From positions 868,001 through 932,000 of the forward strand of contig NZ_CP048410.1 in the NCBI RefSeq assembly GCF_019357415.1: a stretch of DNA of 64,000 nt. The letters run 5' to 3'. Origin of the DNA: Gramella sp. MT6. Its GTDB lineage: Bacteria; Bacteroidota; Bacteroidia; Flavobacteriales; Flavobacteriaceae. The notes beneath the pieces were generated by a model. It was given only the letters and a program-made list of their open reading frames with translations, was not told where the DNA came from and did no database searches. Of the stretch, positions 37,195 through 46,600 are shown one piece after another. A program made the translations under genes and the position numbers. The number at the start of each line of letters is the position of its first letter. Within the stretch, counting starts at the first letter, position 1.

Positions 37195-39948
37195 TTAAAA
37201 TTTAAAGTTATAAGTTATCGTAGGGATAGGCATGGCAAAGATGGAACTCTGGTATGCTTTCACCTCCCCGTTATCTGTAACAAAGAATACCGAATAAGGG
37301 TTATTTCTACCCAAAACGTTATAAATAGATATACTCCAGAAGCTATGTGCCAATTTTTCGATCTTGTGATTGCCCTCGGCATTAAAACTAAGGTCTAGAC
37401 GATAATAATCTGGAATACGATATTGGTTACGATCACTATAGGCAACAAACTGAGAATTATTAAAATCATATTTCCCAATTGGGTAAGTCACAGGCCTTCC
37501 CGTCTGGTAAATGAAATTTGCTGAAAAGCTGAATCTCTCGGTTAATTTATAGTTCATAATCGCACTCAGGTCGTGAGGCTTATCGAAATTGGAAGGAAAA
37601 AACTCCCCGTTATTCACCCTTTGGGTAGGAAACTCACTATCCAGTTTAATAAAAGACCTGGAATAGGTATAGCTTAGCCAGCCATTAAGGTCTCCGAAAT
37701 TCTTACGCAGTAAAAATTCTGCACCATAAGACTTTCCCTCTCCCTGAATGATCTCTGTTTCAATATTCTCGTTCATAAAAAGGGCCGCGCCCGTTTCAAA
37801 ATCTATAATATCGTCGCTAAGCTTATAATAACCTTCTATACTTAACTCATACATATTATCATTGAAATTCTTGAAAAACCCAAGTGAGAACTGCTGCGCA
37901 CGCTGAGGCTTGATATGAGTATCTGAAAGTTTATAGATATCGGTTGGAGATACCAGGGTATTATTAGATAAGGTATGAATGTACTGCATAGTGGAATTAT
38001 ATCCGCCTTTCACAGAGAAATCATCAAATATGGAATAACGCGCACCAAACCTGTATTCAAGTCCTGAATAGGTTTTCACATTTTCATTGTTTCCGAATTC
38101 CTGTGTGCCGGTTATACTATTCTCACTTTTAGGTGCATCATCAGAATAGAAATTTACCGTTGAAGGACCTAAAGCTGAAAAGGTTGAAAAACGCAATCCG
38201 GCATTTAAAAGGAACTTTTCTGAGATTTCAAATTGATCTGAAATGAATAAAGCCGATTCCAGGCCTTTCTCCCGGTTAAGAGTATTGTTTTCAATAATGG
38301 ATTCGGCTCCTAGTGGACTCACACTTCCGGGTTGTATTTGGTACAATTTTGTTGACAAACCATAATTTAATTCATGATCCCTTCCCAATTTGTGATCCAT
38401 ATCCAGCCTTAATTTTGATTCGTTGATCTCAAAACTAGACACAAAGCTGTTATCGAACTCACTGTCATATTCAATATCGAATCCATAATCACTATTTGAG
38501 ATATTTATAGAACCTTCCAGGTCGCTATTGAACCTATGATTAAATGTGCCTGAGAACATCATATTATTATAGGCATATAAAGAATCTGAAGTAATACTGA
38601 ACTTATCCCTGCTATAATATCCCGTGATATTATAGTCATTATTGGCATCCACCTGATGGCTGTAATTTGCAATAAAATCATAGAACGAAGCTTCACTATT
38701 ACTCAGGGATTCTTCATCCAGGGTATTAAGGATCCAGTCTGAATAGGTAGCCCTACCTCCAAGAATAAGTGAAGACTTATCCTTAACGATGGGTACCTCA
38801 AGTTCCAGGTTACCGGTTACCGGACCAATAGACCCTTCACCGGCAAGTTGCTTTGTATTTCCCTTTTTGGTCCTGATATCGAAAACCGAGGATAGTCTTC
38901 CACCGTATTTCGCAGGAATATTTCCTTTATAGATCTCTACGCTTCCAGTAGTAAAAGGATTTATAGCAGAAAAAACTCCAAAGAAGTGGTTAGGATTATA
39001 GATCACTCCATCATCCAGCAAGATAAGATTCTGGTCTTCCCTACCTCCACGAATATTAAAGCCCAGGGCACCTTCTCCCGCTTTTGAAATTCCCGGGAGG
39101 GTTGTAGCCGCCTTCAAAAGATCTCTTTCTCCAAGTACTAAAGGCATGGTTTTGATCCTCTGCACATCAATAACCGAAACACCTGTAAAGGCTTCTTTTA
39201 TATTCCTATCAGACTTAGAATCGATAATCACCTCACTCAATTGTTCTAGGCTTTCCGAAAGAGTAAAATCCAGAGTTCCATCGTTATAAATCACTGCACG
39301 CTTTCTTACAATATCGTTCCCCAGCGTCCTCGCGATCAAAATATGAGGCCCGGCCTTTAGACGCAGGCTGTAATTCCCATTTACATCGGTTTGGGTTCCC
39401 TTGTTCTCACCTTCTACAAGAATTGCCACACTAGGTAAAGGACTTTGGTCTTTTTCATTCAACACTTTCCCGCTAAGGGTAAAATATTCGTTCCCTCGGG
39501 AATCTGACTCCTTCCCTATCTTATGCGTAGTGATCTCTCTCGCGTTCTCATTTTCTTCAAGGAAAAATGGAATATTCTCTTCATTGATATTTTCAGGTCT
39601 CTCCTCAGGGGCCTCTCTTACTTCTGTCTGAAATGAAAAGTCCTTATGAACAATATTGTTTTCAGTAATAATGATGCGATCATCAAGGATATAATAATTA
39701 AGTACAGTCTCCTCCAGAATCTCAGACAATATTTCTTCCAAAGGTCTATCCTGGAATTTTTTTGAAATTCTCTTATCAGGAATCCAGTCCTTCAGAAAGA
39801 AGAACTTAAAGTCTGAATTTTCTTCAATAAGCCTAAAGATTTCATCAAGCCTGGTGTTTTCGAATTCCAGATCCATACTCTCCGTTTCCTGCGAAGATGA
39901 GTAGAAGAATGAAAAAAAACAGATGATTAAAATTAATACTCTTTTCAT
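37195..39948 (-). CDS. TonB-dependent receptor with N-terminal STN domain
   Basis: A 917-residue outer-membrane receptor: signal peptide (1-19), secretin/TonB short N-terminal (STN) domain (about 22-95), an acidic linker, a carboxypeptidase-D-regulatory-like domain (about 155-240, with VAILVEGENKGTQTDVNG), plug (about 245-350, with GFNIRGGREDQNLILLDDGVIYNP), and a barrel ending in Phe. STN domains often interact with anti-sigma factors, but no sigma/anti-sigma pair is adjacent here. It is paired with DUF4249 lipoproteins instead of SusD, so its ligand is probably not a typical PUL glycan. Confidence 0.93.
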   Translation of the reverse strand: MKRVLILIICFFSFFYSSSQETESMDLEFENTRLDEIFRLIEENSDFKFFFLKDWIPDKRISKKFQDRPLEEILSEILEETVLNYYILDDRIIITENNIVHKDFSFQTEVREAPEERPENINEENIPFFLEENENAREITTHKIGKESDSRGNEYFTLSGKVLNEKDQSPLPSVAILVEGENKGTQTDVNGNYSLRLKAGPHILIARTLGNDIVRKRAVIYNDGTLDFTLSESLEQLSEVIIDSKSDRNIKEAFTGVSVIDVQRIKTMPLVLGERDLLKAATTLPGISKAGEGALGFNIRGGREDQNLILLDDGVIYNPNHFFGVFSAINPFTTGSVEIYKGNIPAKYGGRLSSVFDIRTKKGNTKQLAGEGSIGPVTGNLELEVPIVKDKSSLILGGRATYSDWILNTLDEESLSNSEASFYDFIANYSHQVDANNDYNITGYYSRDKFSITSDSLYAYNNMMFSGTFNHRFNSDLEGSINISNSDYGFDIEYDSEFDNSFVSSFEINESKLRLDMDHKLGRDHELNYGLSTKLYQIQPGSVSPLGAESIIENNTLNREKGLESALFISDQFEISEKFLLNAGLRFSTFSALGPSTVNFYSDDAPKSENSITGTQEFGNNENVKTYSGLEYRFGARYSIFDDFSVKGGYNSTMQYIHTLSNNTLVSPTDIYKLSDTHIKPQRAQQFSLGFFKNFNDNMYELSIEGYYKLSDDIIDFETGAALFMNENIETEIIQGEGKSYGAEFLLRKNFGDLNGWLSYTYSRSFIKLDSEFPTQRVNNGEFFPSNFDKPHDLSAIMNYKLTERFSFSANFIYQTGRPVTYPIGKYDFNNSQFVAYSDRNQYRIPDYYRLDLSFNAEGNHKIEKLAHSFWSISIYNVLGRNNPYSVFFVTDNGEVKAYQSSIFAMPIPTITYNFKF

Positions 39949-40683
39949 TTAATTCAGATTCTTAGTTGTTGAGCATTCAAATTCCTCTACTAGTTTTCCA
40001 AGATCTCTAAGAAATATTTCATAATTGGATCTTCTTTGAGACCGGTTAGACCTAAAAAATTCATTTAATTGATCTTTATAGCCAGGATATTGATCCTTGA
40101 GGTTTGATAGGCTAGGTTCAAAAAAACCTTTCGAGGTAGAAAGAAAATATTCTGTAGATAATTTTTCAAACTCATAATAAACTACGCTACGATCTCTTTT
40201 ATCAAGTGGTTTTGTACGATCTTTTTTGTAGATCTTGAGGCAATCATATTCATAAAGGACTTCATAGAATCCAGGAGTTTTGCCACTTTCAGTAGATCCC
40301 AGTTTTTCGAATTTATGTTCTCCTATGTTGAATGAGTCTACCAGTTCTGAGATTAATTCAATAATAAATACTTCATCACCAGACCTTTTTATGGTGGCAA
40401 TTAGTTTATCCTGGTAGATATCATACCTAAGCAGAATATTATAAAACTCCTCATGGTCATAAACCAGGCTAGCCGATTGGAATTCCCTCCCGTTAAAATA
40501 AGGATGTTTTTCATTTATGGTCCTGAAATCCTCACGGTAGGCAATACCGTTTAGAATTGAAAGGTTCTTATAACCTTGTATGGAATCCAGCTTTGCAAAG
40601 AATGCTCGGTTTTCGGGTGAAGACTGGGAATATAATGCACTCAGGAAAAGAAAAAAACACAGGCTAAGGTAAAATTGTTTCAT
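39949..40683 (-). CDS. Secreted hypothetical protein, first gene of the TonB/DUF4249 operon
   Basis: A 244-residue protein from ATG 40683 (MKQFYLSL), with a signal peptide through ALYSQ (about residue 20). Mixed alpha/beta, Tyr- and Lys-rich, no lipobox, no recognised family. Its stop codon abuts the receptor's ATG (39949/39948), so the two are very likely co-translated. An upstream in-frame ATG adding 15 residues is rejected because it would displace the signal peptide. Confidence 0.75.
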   Translation of the reverse strand: MKQFYLSLCFFLFLSALYSQSSPENRAFFAKLDSIQGYKNLSILNGIAYREDFRTINEKHPYFNGREFQSASLVYDHEEFYNILLRYDIYQDKLIATIKRSGDEVFIIELISELVDSFNIGEHKFEKLGSTESGKTPGFYEVLYEYDCLKIYKKDRTKPLDKRDRSVVYYEFEKLSTEYFLSTSKGFFEPSLSNLKDQYPGYKDQLNEFFRSNRSQRRSNYEIFLRDLGKLVEEFECSTTKNLN

Positions 40684-41019
40684 AGAGGTATACTGCAAGC
40701 CGAAAGACGGCCAGAATTTAGATTTCAAGGTTTCGAATGTAATAATTACCTGAGTACCTGCAAATAAATAATTCTTAAAAAATTTAGATCAAACTTTAAA
40801 GACCTTTCCTTAATGATGAGATATGGTATAAAATAAACAAGATTATTACCTAAATTTAACAAAGGAAGAAATTTACCTCTTAGACCTATTTTGGATCCTG
40901 TAAATTCGAAACAAAAAGTTCACCTACCTAAGAGGAGCTCTATATTGCAGAAATTTAGAACCTCTTTCTTCCTGATTTAAAATTAATTAGCTACTTTTTT
41001 AATCTGAAAAATGGTTGCC
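40684..41019. other. Divergent intergenic region, about 336 bases
   Basis: It separates the TonB/DUF4249 operon from the FGE-like gene. AT-rich, with no exact TAnnTTTG box on either strand; TACTTTTT at 40992-40999 misses the consensus by one base on the plus strand. No RNA gene or repeat is apparent. Confidence 0.45.
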
Positions 41020-42126
41020 ATGAAAAAATTACTTCTCATATTCTGTATAATCGCCATTGGCTGTAAAACAGATAAGAACAAAGAAATTAAAGACTTATCC
41101 ACTACCCAGGAGAAAAAAGTAGAAATCAATAAAATTTTAATTGAAAAACCCGAGGATGTAATTGAACCGGAGGGTATGCGATGGGTTTCCGGAGTAAACT
41201 TTACCATGGGTGCAGATAATTCAGATGAACTGGCCCTACCCAGGGAACGTCCCGCTCATCCGGTGGCTGTAGATGGTTTCTTTATAGACATTACGGAGGT
41301 AACCAATGAACAATTCAAGGAATTCGTAGATGAAACAGGATATATAACTGTTGCAGAACGACCTATAGACTGGGATGAACTAAAAAAACAGGTACCACCC
41401 AATACTCCGAGACCACATGATAGTTTATTGCGACCCGGCTCTCTCGTCTTTAAAAAAGACCTTGAAGCTATTTCTGAATATAACTATTCACAATGGTGGG
41501 AATGGAAGGTCGGGGCGAATTGGAAACATCCTGAAGGCCCTGGCAGTGATATTAAAGGTAAAGACAATTTTCCTGTAGTGCATATTTCATTTGAAGATGC
41601 CCAGGCCTATTGCAAATGGGCAGGAAGACGCTTGCCAACCGAAGCCGAGTGGGAAGCTGCCGCACATGGAAAGAGACCCGGTGGAATTTATACCTGGGGT
41701 AATGACGAGAAAGAACTGAACTATCTTGCCAACACCTGGCAGGGAGAGTTTCCTCTAAAAAATGAACCAGAAGACGGGTATAAATATGCCGCCCCTGTAA
41801 AATCATTTCCTGCAAACAGCCTTGGATTATATGATATGGCCGGGAACGTTTGGGAATGGACGCAGGATTGGTATGATGAGTTATATTATGAGAAACTTAT
41901 CCAAAATGGTAAGGCGGTTAATCCCCAGGGACCCGAAAAACCTTATAATCCAGTAAACCCTTACGAAAAAGAAAAAGTCATTAAAGGGGGTTCTTTTCTT
42001 TGCAATAAATCTTATTGCGCGAGTTACAGGATCACTGCACGAATGCCACAGGCACTGGATTCAGGTTCAGATCATTTAGGATTTAGAACAGTAGCCACAG
42101 TTGAAATGCTCGAAGCTGAAAAGTAA
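41020..42126 (+). CDS. Formylglycine-generating-enzyme (SUMF1)-family lipoprotein
   Basis: A 368-residue lipoprotein (lipobox AIGC near residue 15). The FGE-sulfatase domain runs from MRWVSGVNFTMG to the C-terminal LGFRTV, with RRLPTEAEWEAAAHG and NVWEWTQDWY. The active-site pair is present: Cys328 and Cys333 in GSFLCNKSYCASYR, with the same spacing as the catalytic Cys of human FGE. It may therefore oxidise a Cys to formylglycine in an exported sulfatase, but no sulfatase is nearby. An ATG three codons upstream (41011) is an alternative start. It is followed after 19 bases by the beta-lactamase/TPR gene. Confidence 0.88.
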   Translation: MKKLLLIFCIIAIGCKTDKNKEIKDLSTTQEKKVEINKILIEKPEDVIEPEGMRWVSGVNFTMGADNSDELALPRERPAHPVAVDGFFIDITEVTNEQFKEFVDETGYITVAERPIDWDELKKQVPPNTPRPHDSLLRPGSLVFKKDLEAISEYNYSQWWEWKVGANWKHPEGPGSDIKGKDNFPVVHISFEDAQAYCKWAGRRLPTEAEWEAAAHGKRPGGIYTWGNDEKELNYLANTWQGEFPLKNEPEDGYKYAAPVKSFPANSLGLYDMAGNVWEWTQDWYDELYYEKLIQNGKAVNPQGPEKPYNPVNPYEKEKVIKGGSFLCNKSYCASYRITARMPQALDSGSDHLGFRTVATVEMLEAEK

Positions 42127-42145
42127 AGGACCTTTAATTTATACC

Positions 42146-43042
42146 ATGAAAAATTTAAGTATCGCTTTGCTAATAGGCATCTGTACGCTGTTGAGTTGTA
42201 AATCGCAATTGAACGATCCAATCGAAACTTCTATGGGAGATAATTCAAAAACCTCGTTAGACTGGAACGGCACCTATTATGGAATGCTGCCATGTGCCAA
42301 TTACCTGGATATGTCTATTCCATATGCGGCCGGCTCCATTTATAGTACGGTCGAGGATCTGTATACCTGGCATAAGGCGTTACTGAATAATGAATTAATT
42401 TCTGAAGCTTCTAAAGAATTGATGTTCAAAGCTCATAAACAAATGGGACCTCAGGCTGCAGGTTATGGCTGGTTCGTAGGCCATCAGAAATTTGGCCAGG
42501 AGACAGATTCAGTATTTACAACTGTGCATAGTGGTGGAATAAATGGTTACAGCTCCCTGATCACCAGGATTCCGGAAGATGATGCTGTGATCGTCCTTCT
42601 GAATAATACCGGCGGAAAACCTCTTAATAGTATAACCGAAGCCATTGGTAGAATTCTATACGATCAGGATTATCAAATGCCAAAAAGATCTGTCGCCATG
42701 GCACTGGATTCTGAAATTTCTGAAAATGGATTAGAAGCCGCAATGGATAGATATGCTGAAATAAAGGATTCTGAAGAATATGAATTAAACGAAGGTCAGA
42801 TGAATTCCCTGGGATATGACTATTTAAGAAATGGCAAAATAGAATTGGCTATAGAAATATTCCAATTAAATGTTAAGGCCTTTCCAGAATCAGGAAATGT
42901 TTACGATAGCCTTGGTGAAGCCTATCTAGAAAATGGAAAAACAGAGCTTGCCCTTAAGAACTATAAAAGATCCTTAGAAATAGATCCTTCTAATACTCAT
43001 GCAGAAGAAGTCATTAAGGACCTGGAAAATAAAACGGAATAA
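42146..43042 (+). CDS. Lipoprotein with truncated beta-lactamase-fold domain and TPR repeats
   Basis: A 298-residue lipoprotein from ATG 42146 (lipobox LSC, about residue 18). Residues about 35-175 match only the C-terminal part of serine beta-lactamase-fold proteins (PF00144-type): PYAAGSIYSTVEDLYTW and the HSGG box in VHSGGINGYSSLI. The N-terminal half with the SxxK nucleophile motif is absent, so penicillin-type catalysis is unlikely. The rest carries two or three TPR-like repeats ending LEIDPSNTHAEEV. The signal-to-domain junction suggests an in-frame deletion rather than a frameshift. It probably shares a transcript with the FGE-like gene. Confidence 0.8.
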   Translation: MKNLSIALLIGICTLLSCKSQLNDPIETSMGDNSKTSLDWNGTYYGMLPCANYLDMSIPYAAGSIYSTVEDLYTWHKALLNNELISEASKELMFKAHKQMGPQAAGYGWFVGHQKFGQETDSVFTTVHSGGINGYSSLITRIPEDDAVIVLLNNTGGKPLNSITEAIGRILYDQDYQMPKRSVAMALDSEISENGLEAAMDRYAEIKDSEEYELNEGQMNSLGYDYLRNGKIELAIEIFQLNVKAFPESGNVYDSLGEAYLENGKTELALKNYKRSLEIDPSNTHAEEVIKDLENKTE

Positions 43043-43063
43043 AAACTCTATTTATAAGGCACA

Positions 43064-43104
43064 AAACGTCCGGGAGTTCTGAATTTGAACTTCCGGACGT
43101 TTCT
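43064..43104 (+). terminator. Strong terminator after the beta-lactamase/TPR gene
   Basis: A 16-base stem with one G-T wobble (43064-43079 with 43087-43102), a 7-base loop, then TTTCTTTC. It lies 21 bases after the stop codon and may also stop transcripts from the convergent small ORF. Confidence 0.88.
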
Positions 43105-43122
43105 TTCTACACAACTCCTCCG

Positions 43123-43332
43123 CTAAAAGGGAGCCGGTGGATTAGCTGTTAGCATTTCGGGCACGGTCTTTTTCCCATCCTTAAAAGGGCCAGGCGTGTA
43201 GGTTCTGGCCGTTAAGATAAAAACCAGTAATGCAATGGCTGTAATTAGAAAGAACTTAAACAGGAGACTAATAATGTTAATATCAGTAACCGTTTGGTCA
43301 ATCAATTTGATCTGGCGCAAAAAAAGTCTCAT
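43123..43332 (-). CDS. Possible small single-helix membrane protein
   Basis: A 69-residue reading with a hydrophobic segment (about residues 23-42) and a Pro-rich hydrophilic C-terminus. No family recognised. Support is modest: it has an ATG start, fills the gap between two terminators, and a 17-base palindrome lies 14 bases upstream. It could be a spurious ORF. Confidence 0.45.
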   Translation of the reverse strand: MRLFLRQIKLIDQTVTDINIISLLFKFFLITAIALLVFILTARTYTPGPFKDGKKTVPEMLTANPPAPF

Positions 43333-43606
43333 ATAGTGTGATTTATCAGTAATCAGATTACTGTAGGTTCTAAATCCAGCTATTATAAGTAGGGGTATGC
43401 TTTGGGTATGTGCAATTTAATGAGACTTTCAGCTTAAATTAAGAGCAGGTCTAAATAGTTTTTAACCAGGATATTAACAAATTAACATAATCATGATGAT
43501 TCAATTTTGAACTGTTATTTCAAATTGCGACAAGTTTAGAAAACGATAACCCCTGGAACAATGGTCCCAGGGGTTTATCATTCAAATTCAGAAATTGAAA
43601 ATTTCC
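43333..43606. other. Intergenic region with palindrome and ppdK terminator
   Basis: It holds CAGTAAT-CAG-ATTACTG (43347-43363), an exact 7-3-7 palindrome that could be an operator for the small ORF, and the ppdK terminator near its right end. Nothing else is recognised. Confidence 0.4.
43547..43578 (-). terminator. Terminator after ppdK
   Basis: The 9-base stem AACCCCTGG/CCAGGGGTT (43548-43556, 43567-43575) extends with GATAA/TTATC around a single bulge. On the minus strand a T-rich tail (CGTTTTC) follows. It lies about 30 bases after the ppdK stop. Confidence 0.8.
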
Positions 43607-46333
43607 TCAACTATTTTTAAGTGCAGCCTGAGCCGACGCAATACGCGCAATCGGAACCCGGAATGGCGAACAACTCACATAGTCCATACCTGCTTTATAA
43701 CAGAATTCTATAGAGGAGGGTTCCCCACCATGTTCCCCGCAGATACCTATCTTAAGGTCTGGTTTGGTGCTTCTTCCTTTCTCTATTCCTATCCTGATCA
43801 ATTGTCCTACACCCTCCTGGTCTATGGCCTCGAAAGGATCTCCTGCAAGTAGCCCTTTTTCGTAATATACCGGCAAGAATTTACCAACATCATCTCGGGA
43901 GTACCCAAATACCATCTGGGTAAGGTCATTGGTACCAAAGGAAAAGAACTCTGCATGTTTCGCAATTTCATCAGCGGTTAGTGCCGCTCTGGGAATTTCG
44001 ATCATAGTTCCAACCAGGTATTCGACTCTGCTTTCTCTTTCAGTGAAAACAGTTTCTGCGACTTCTCTAATTATTTGTTCCTGAAGAATAAACTCTTTCA
44101 CTGTTCCCACCAGGGGCACCATAATTTCAGGTTTCACTTCGATACCTTTTTCTTTCAGGTTTAAAGCGGCTTCAAAAATTGCCCGGGCCTGCATTTCTGT
44201 GATTTCCGGATAGGTATTACCTAAACGGCAACCACGATGGCCAAGCATAGGATTGAATTCCTTAAGCTCATCTACCTTGTTCTTCACCTGTTTTACCGAA
44301 ATATGCATTTCCCGGGCCAGTTCCTTTTGTTGTGAGAGCTCATGAGGTACAAATTCATGAAGTGGCGGATCCAGCAACCTAATGGTAACCGGCTGTCCCT
44401 GCATGGCTTCAAAAATACCTTCAAAATCTGTCCTTTGCATTGGAAGTAATTCCTTCAAGGCTCTTCTTCTACCATTAGTCGTTTCAGCCAGGATCATTTC
44501 ACGCATAGCTTTTATTCTTTCATGCCCAAAGAACATATGTTCAGTCCTGGTTAATCCTATTCCACATGCACCAAAATTCCTGGCGGTAACAGCATCTTTG
44601 GGAGTATCTGCATTTGTTCTCACTTTCATGCTGGCAAACTGATCTGAAATTTCTAGCAATTCTGCCAGATCTTCACTTAGTTCAGGTTCTACCGTTGCTA
44701 CTTTTCCTTCCAGGATATTTCCCGTGCTGCCATTCAAGGAGATCCAGTCTCCCTCGTGGTATTCCTTTTTACCTGCCTTCATAGACCGGTTCTTGTAATC
44801 TATGCTTAACGAACCTGCTCCAGAAACACAGCATTTTCCCATACCACGAGCTACCACGGCCGCATGCGAGGTCATTCCACCACGAGCTGTAAGGATTCCT
44901 TTAGCGATGTTCATTCCTTCAAGATCTTCTGGAGAAGTTTCGGTACGCACCAGAATAGAATTCTTGAATTTATAGGCTTCATCTGCAAAGAATACGATCT
45001 GGCCGGTGGCCGCTCCCGGAGATGCAGGAAGACCCTGGGCAATTACGTGAGCTTTTTCCAAAGCATCCTTATCGAAAACAGGATGCAGCAATTCGTCTAG
45101 TTTCATAGGCTCAATGCGCAATATTGCTTCTTTTTCAGAAATCTTCCCTTCTTTAAGAAGATCTACCGCGATCTTGATCATAGCGGTACCGGTACGTTTA
45201 CCATCCCTGGTCTGGAGGATCCATAACCTTCCCTCCTGTATGGTAAATTCCATATCCTGCATGTCCCGGTAATGATCTTCTATTTTTTGCTGATATTCAT
45301 CCAGTTCTTTATACAGTGATGGAAGAAGTTCCTCTAAGGAAGGATATTTTTCAAATCTTTCCTTTTCATCCACCCTGGCCAGTTTAGCCCATCGCTGGGA
45401 CCCCATTTTGGTTATTTGCTGAGGTGTTCTCACACCGGCCACAACGTCCTCTCCCTGAGCATTCATAAGGTATTCTCCGTTAAATACATTTTCTCCACTA
45501 CCTGCATCCCTGGTGAAACAAACCCCGGTGGCAGAATTCTCTCCCATATTTCCAAACACCATCGCCTGCACATTTACCGCGGTTCCCCAATTAGAAGGAT
45601 AACCATGCATATTTCTGTAATAAACGGCTCTTTTACCATTCCAGCTGTTGAAAACCGCCATGGTAGCATTCCAGAGTTGTTCCCATGGATCATCCGGGAT
45701 ATCTTCTCCTGTACTTTTTCTCACGAGGACCTTAAAATCACGAACCAGTGCCTTAAGATCTTCTACGATAAATTCAGTATCCAGTTCTATATTTCGTTTC
45801 TCTTTTAACTCCTCTATGATCTGCTCAAAACCATCATTATCTTCTTTATTTTCCGGCTTCATTCCTAAAACCACACTTCCATACATTTGAATAAATCTTC
45901 GGTAAGAATCCCAAACGAAACGTTCGTTTCCCGTTTTTTTGATCAAACCCTCAACGGTCTCATCATTTAGACCGAGATTAAGGACCGTATCCATCATACC
46001 AGGCATGGATTTTCTTGCACCCGAACGTACTGAAAGCAGTAAAGGATTCTCCTTATCACCATAAGAAGTGCCCATGATCTTTTCGATATGGCGCACTCCA
46101 TCCTCAACTTCAGGTCTTAAGATTTCTATCAATTCGTCCCTTCCTTTCTGATTATATTCCGTGCACACTTCTGTAGTGATCGTAAAACCGGGAGGAACAG
46201 GAATTCCAATTCTGCTCATTTCGGCAAGGTTGGCTCCTTTCCCACCTAAAAGATTCTTCATCTCCTTAGTTCCGTCGGCCGTTTTATTCCCAAATCTGAA
46301 TATCCTGGCCTTTGTATTTATTGCTGTTTCCAT
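43607..46333 (-). CDS. ppdK: Pyruvate, phosphate dikinase
   Basis: A three-domain enzyme that interconverts pyruvate + ATP + Pi with PEP + AMP + PPi, linking glycolysis and gluconeogenesis. At 908 residues it has the normal length. The N-terminal ATP-grasp region opens with LLGGKGANLAEM; the phosphohistidine domain has GGMTSHAAVVARGMG with the carrier His490; the C-terminal PEP/pyruvate barrel ends with GICGEHGGEPSSIEF. PPDK rather than PEP synthase, by length and by the DDPWEQL and TGVCFTRD segments. It appears monocistronic, with its own terminator. Confidence 0.97.
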   Translation of the reverse strand: METAINTKARIFRFGNKTADGTKEMKNLLGGKGANLAEMSRIGIPVPPGFTITTEVCTEYNQKGRDELIEILRPEVEDGVRHIEKIMGTSYGDKENPLLLSVRSGARKSMPGMMDTVLNLGLNDETVEGLIKKTGNERFVWDSYRRFIQMYGSVVLGMKPENKEDNDGFEQIIEELKEKRNIELDTEFIVEDLKALVRDFKVLVRKSTGEDIPDDPWEQLWNATMAVFNSWNGKRAVYYRNMHGYPSNWGTAVNVQAMVFGNMGENSATGVCFTRDAGSGENVFNGEYLMNAQGEDVVAGVRTPQQITKMGSQRWAKLARVDEKERFEKYPSLEELLPSLYKELDEYQQKIEDHYRDMQDMEFTIQEGRLWILQTRDGKRTGTAMIKIAVDLLKEGKISEKEAILRIEPMKLDELLHPVFDKDALEKAHVIAQGLPASPGAATGQIVFFADEAYKFKNSILVRTETSPEDLEGMNIAKGILTARGGMTSHAAVVARGMGKCCVSGAGSLSIDYKNRSMKAGKKEYHEGDWISLNGSTGNILEGKVATVEPELSEDLAELLEISDQFASMKVRTNADTPKDAVTARNFGACGIGLTRTEHMFFGHERIKAMREMILAETTNGRRRALKELLPMQRTDFEGIFEAMQGQPVTIRLLDPPLHEFVPHELSQQKELAREMHISVKQVKNKVDELKEFNPMLGHRGCRLGNTYPEITEMQARAIFEAALNLKEKGIEVKPEIMVPLVGTVKEFILQEQIIREVAETVFTERESRVEYLVGTMIEIPRAALTADEIAKHAEFFSFGTNDLTQMVFGYSRDDVGKFLPVYYEKGLLAGDPFEAIDQEGVGQLIRIGIEKGRSTKPDLKIGICGEHGGEPSSIEFCYKAGMDYVSCSPFRVPIARIASAQAALKNS

Positions 46334-46426
46334 AATGCTAATTATTTGAATGAAAAGAGATATTGCTGGATTGAAATTAGGGAAGAATAGCTTTAATAAT
46401 TATGACAAAAATCATCTAAAAGATTA

Positions 46427-46463
46427 TTTATCAATGGTCTAAAGGACCTGTAGCTTTGATAAA
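46427..46463. other. Inverted repeat upstream of ppdK
   Basis: TTTATCAA (46427-46434) and TTGATAAA (46456-46463) flank a smaller GGTC/GACC pair, giving a nested stem about 95-130 bases before the ppdK start. It could be an operator or leader stem; no promoter box allows placing the start site. Confidence 0.3.
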
Positions 46464-46576
46464 TTCAATGGCCAGATGATGGAAAAAGGCAAACAACCTG
46501 ATCTCTATAATCTTGATTTTCAGAAAGGGTGTTTATTCTTTAGTTTTTCTTTAGGAAGCTTGAAATATTAAAATTT

Positions 46577-46584
46577 TACATTTG
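46577..46584 (+). promoter_or_regulatory. -7 box (TACATTTG) for the PAP2 gene pair
   Basis: An exact TAnnTTTG ending 16 bases before the ATG at 46601, predicting a leader of about 13 bases. The nearest upstream TTG is at a shorter-than-usual spacing of 14, so the -33 element is weak. Confidence 0.5.
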
Positions 46585-46600
46585 AAAGACCATTATTCGA

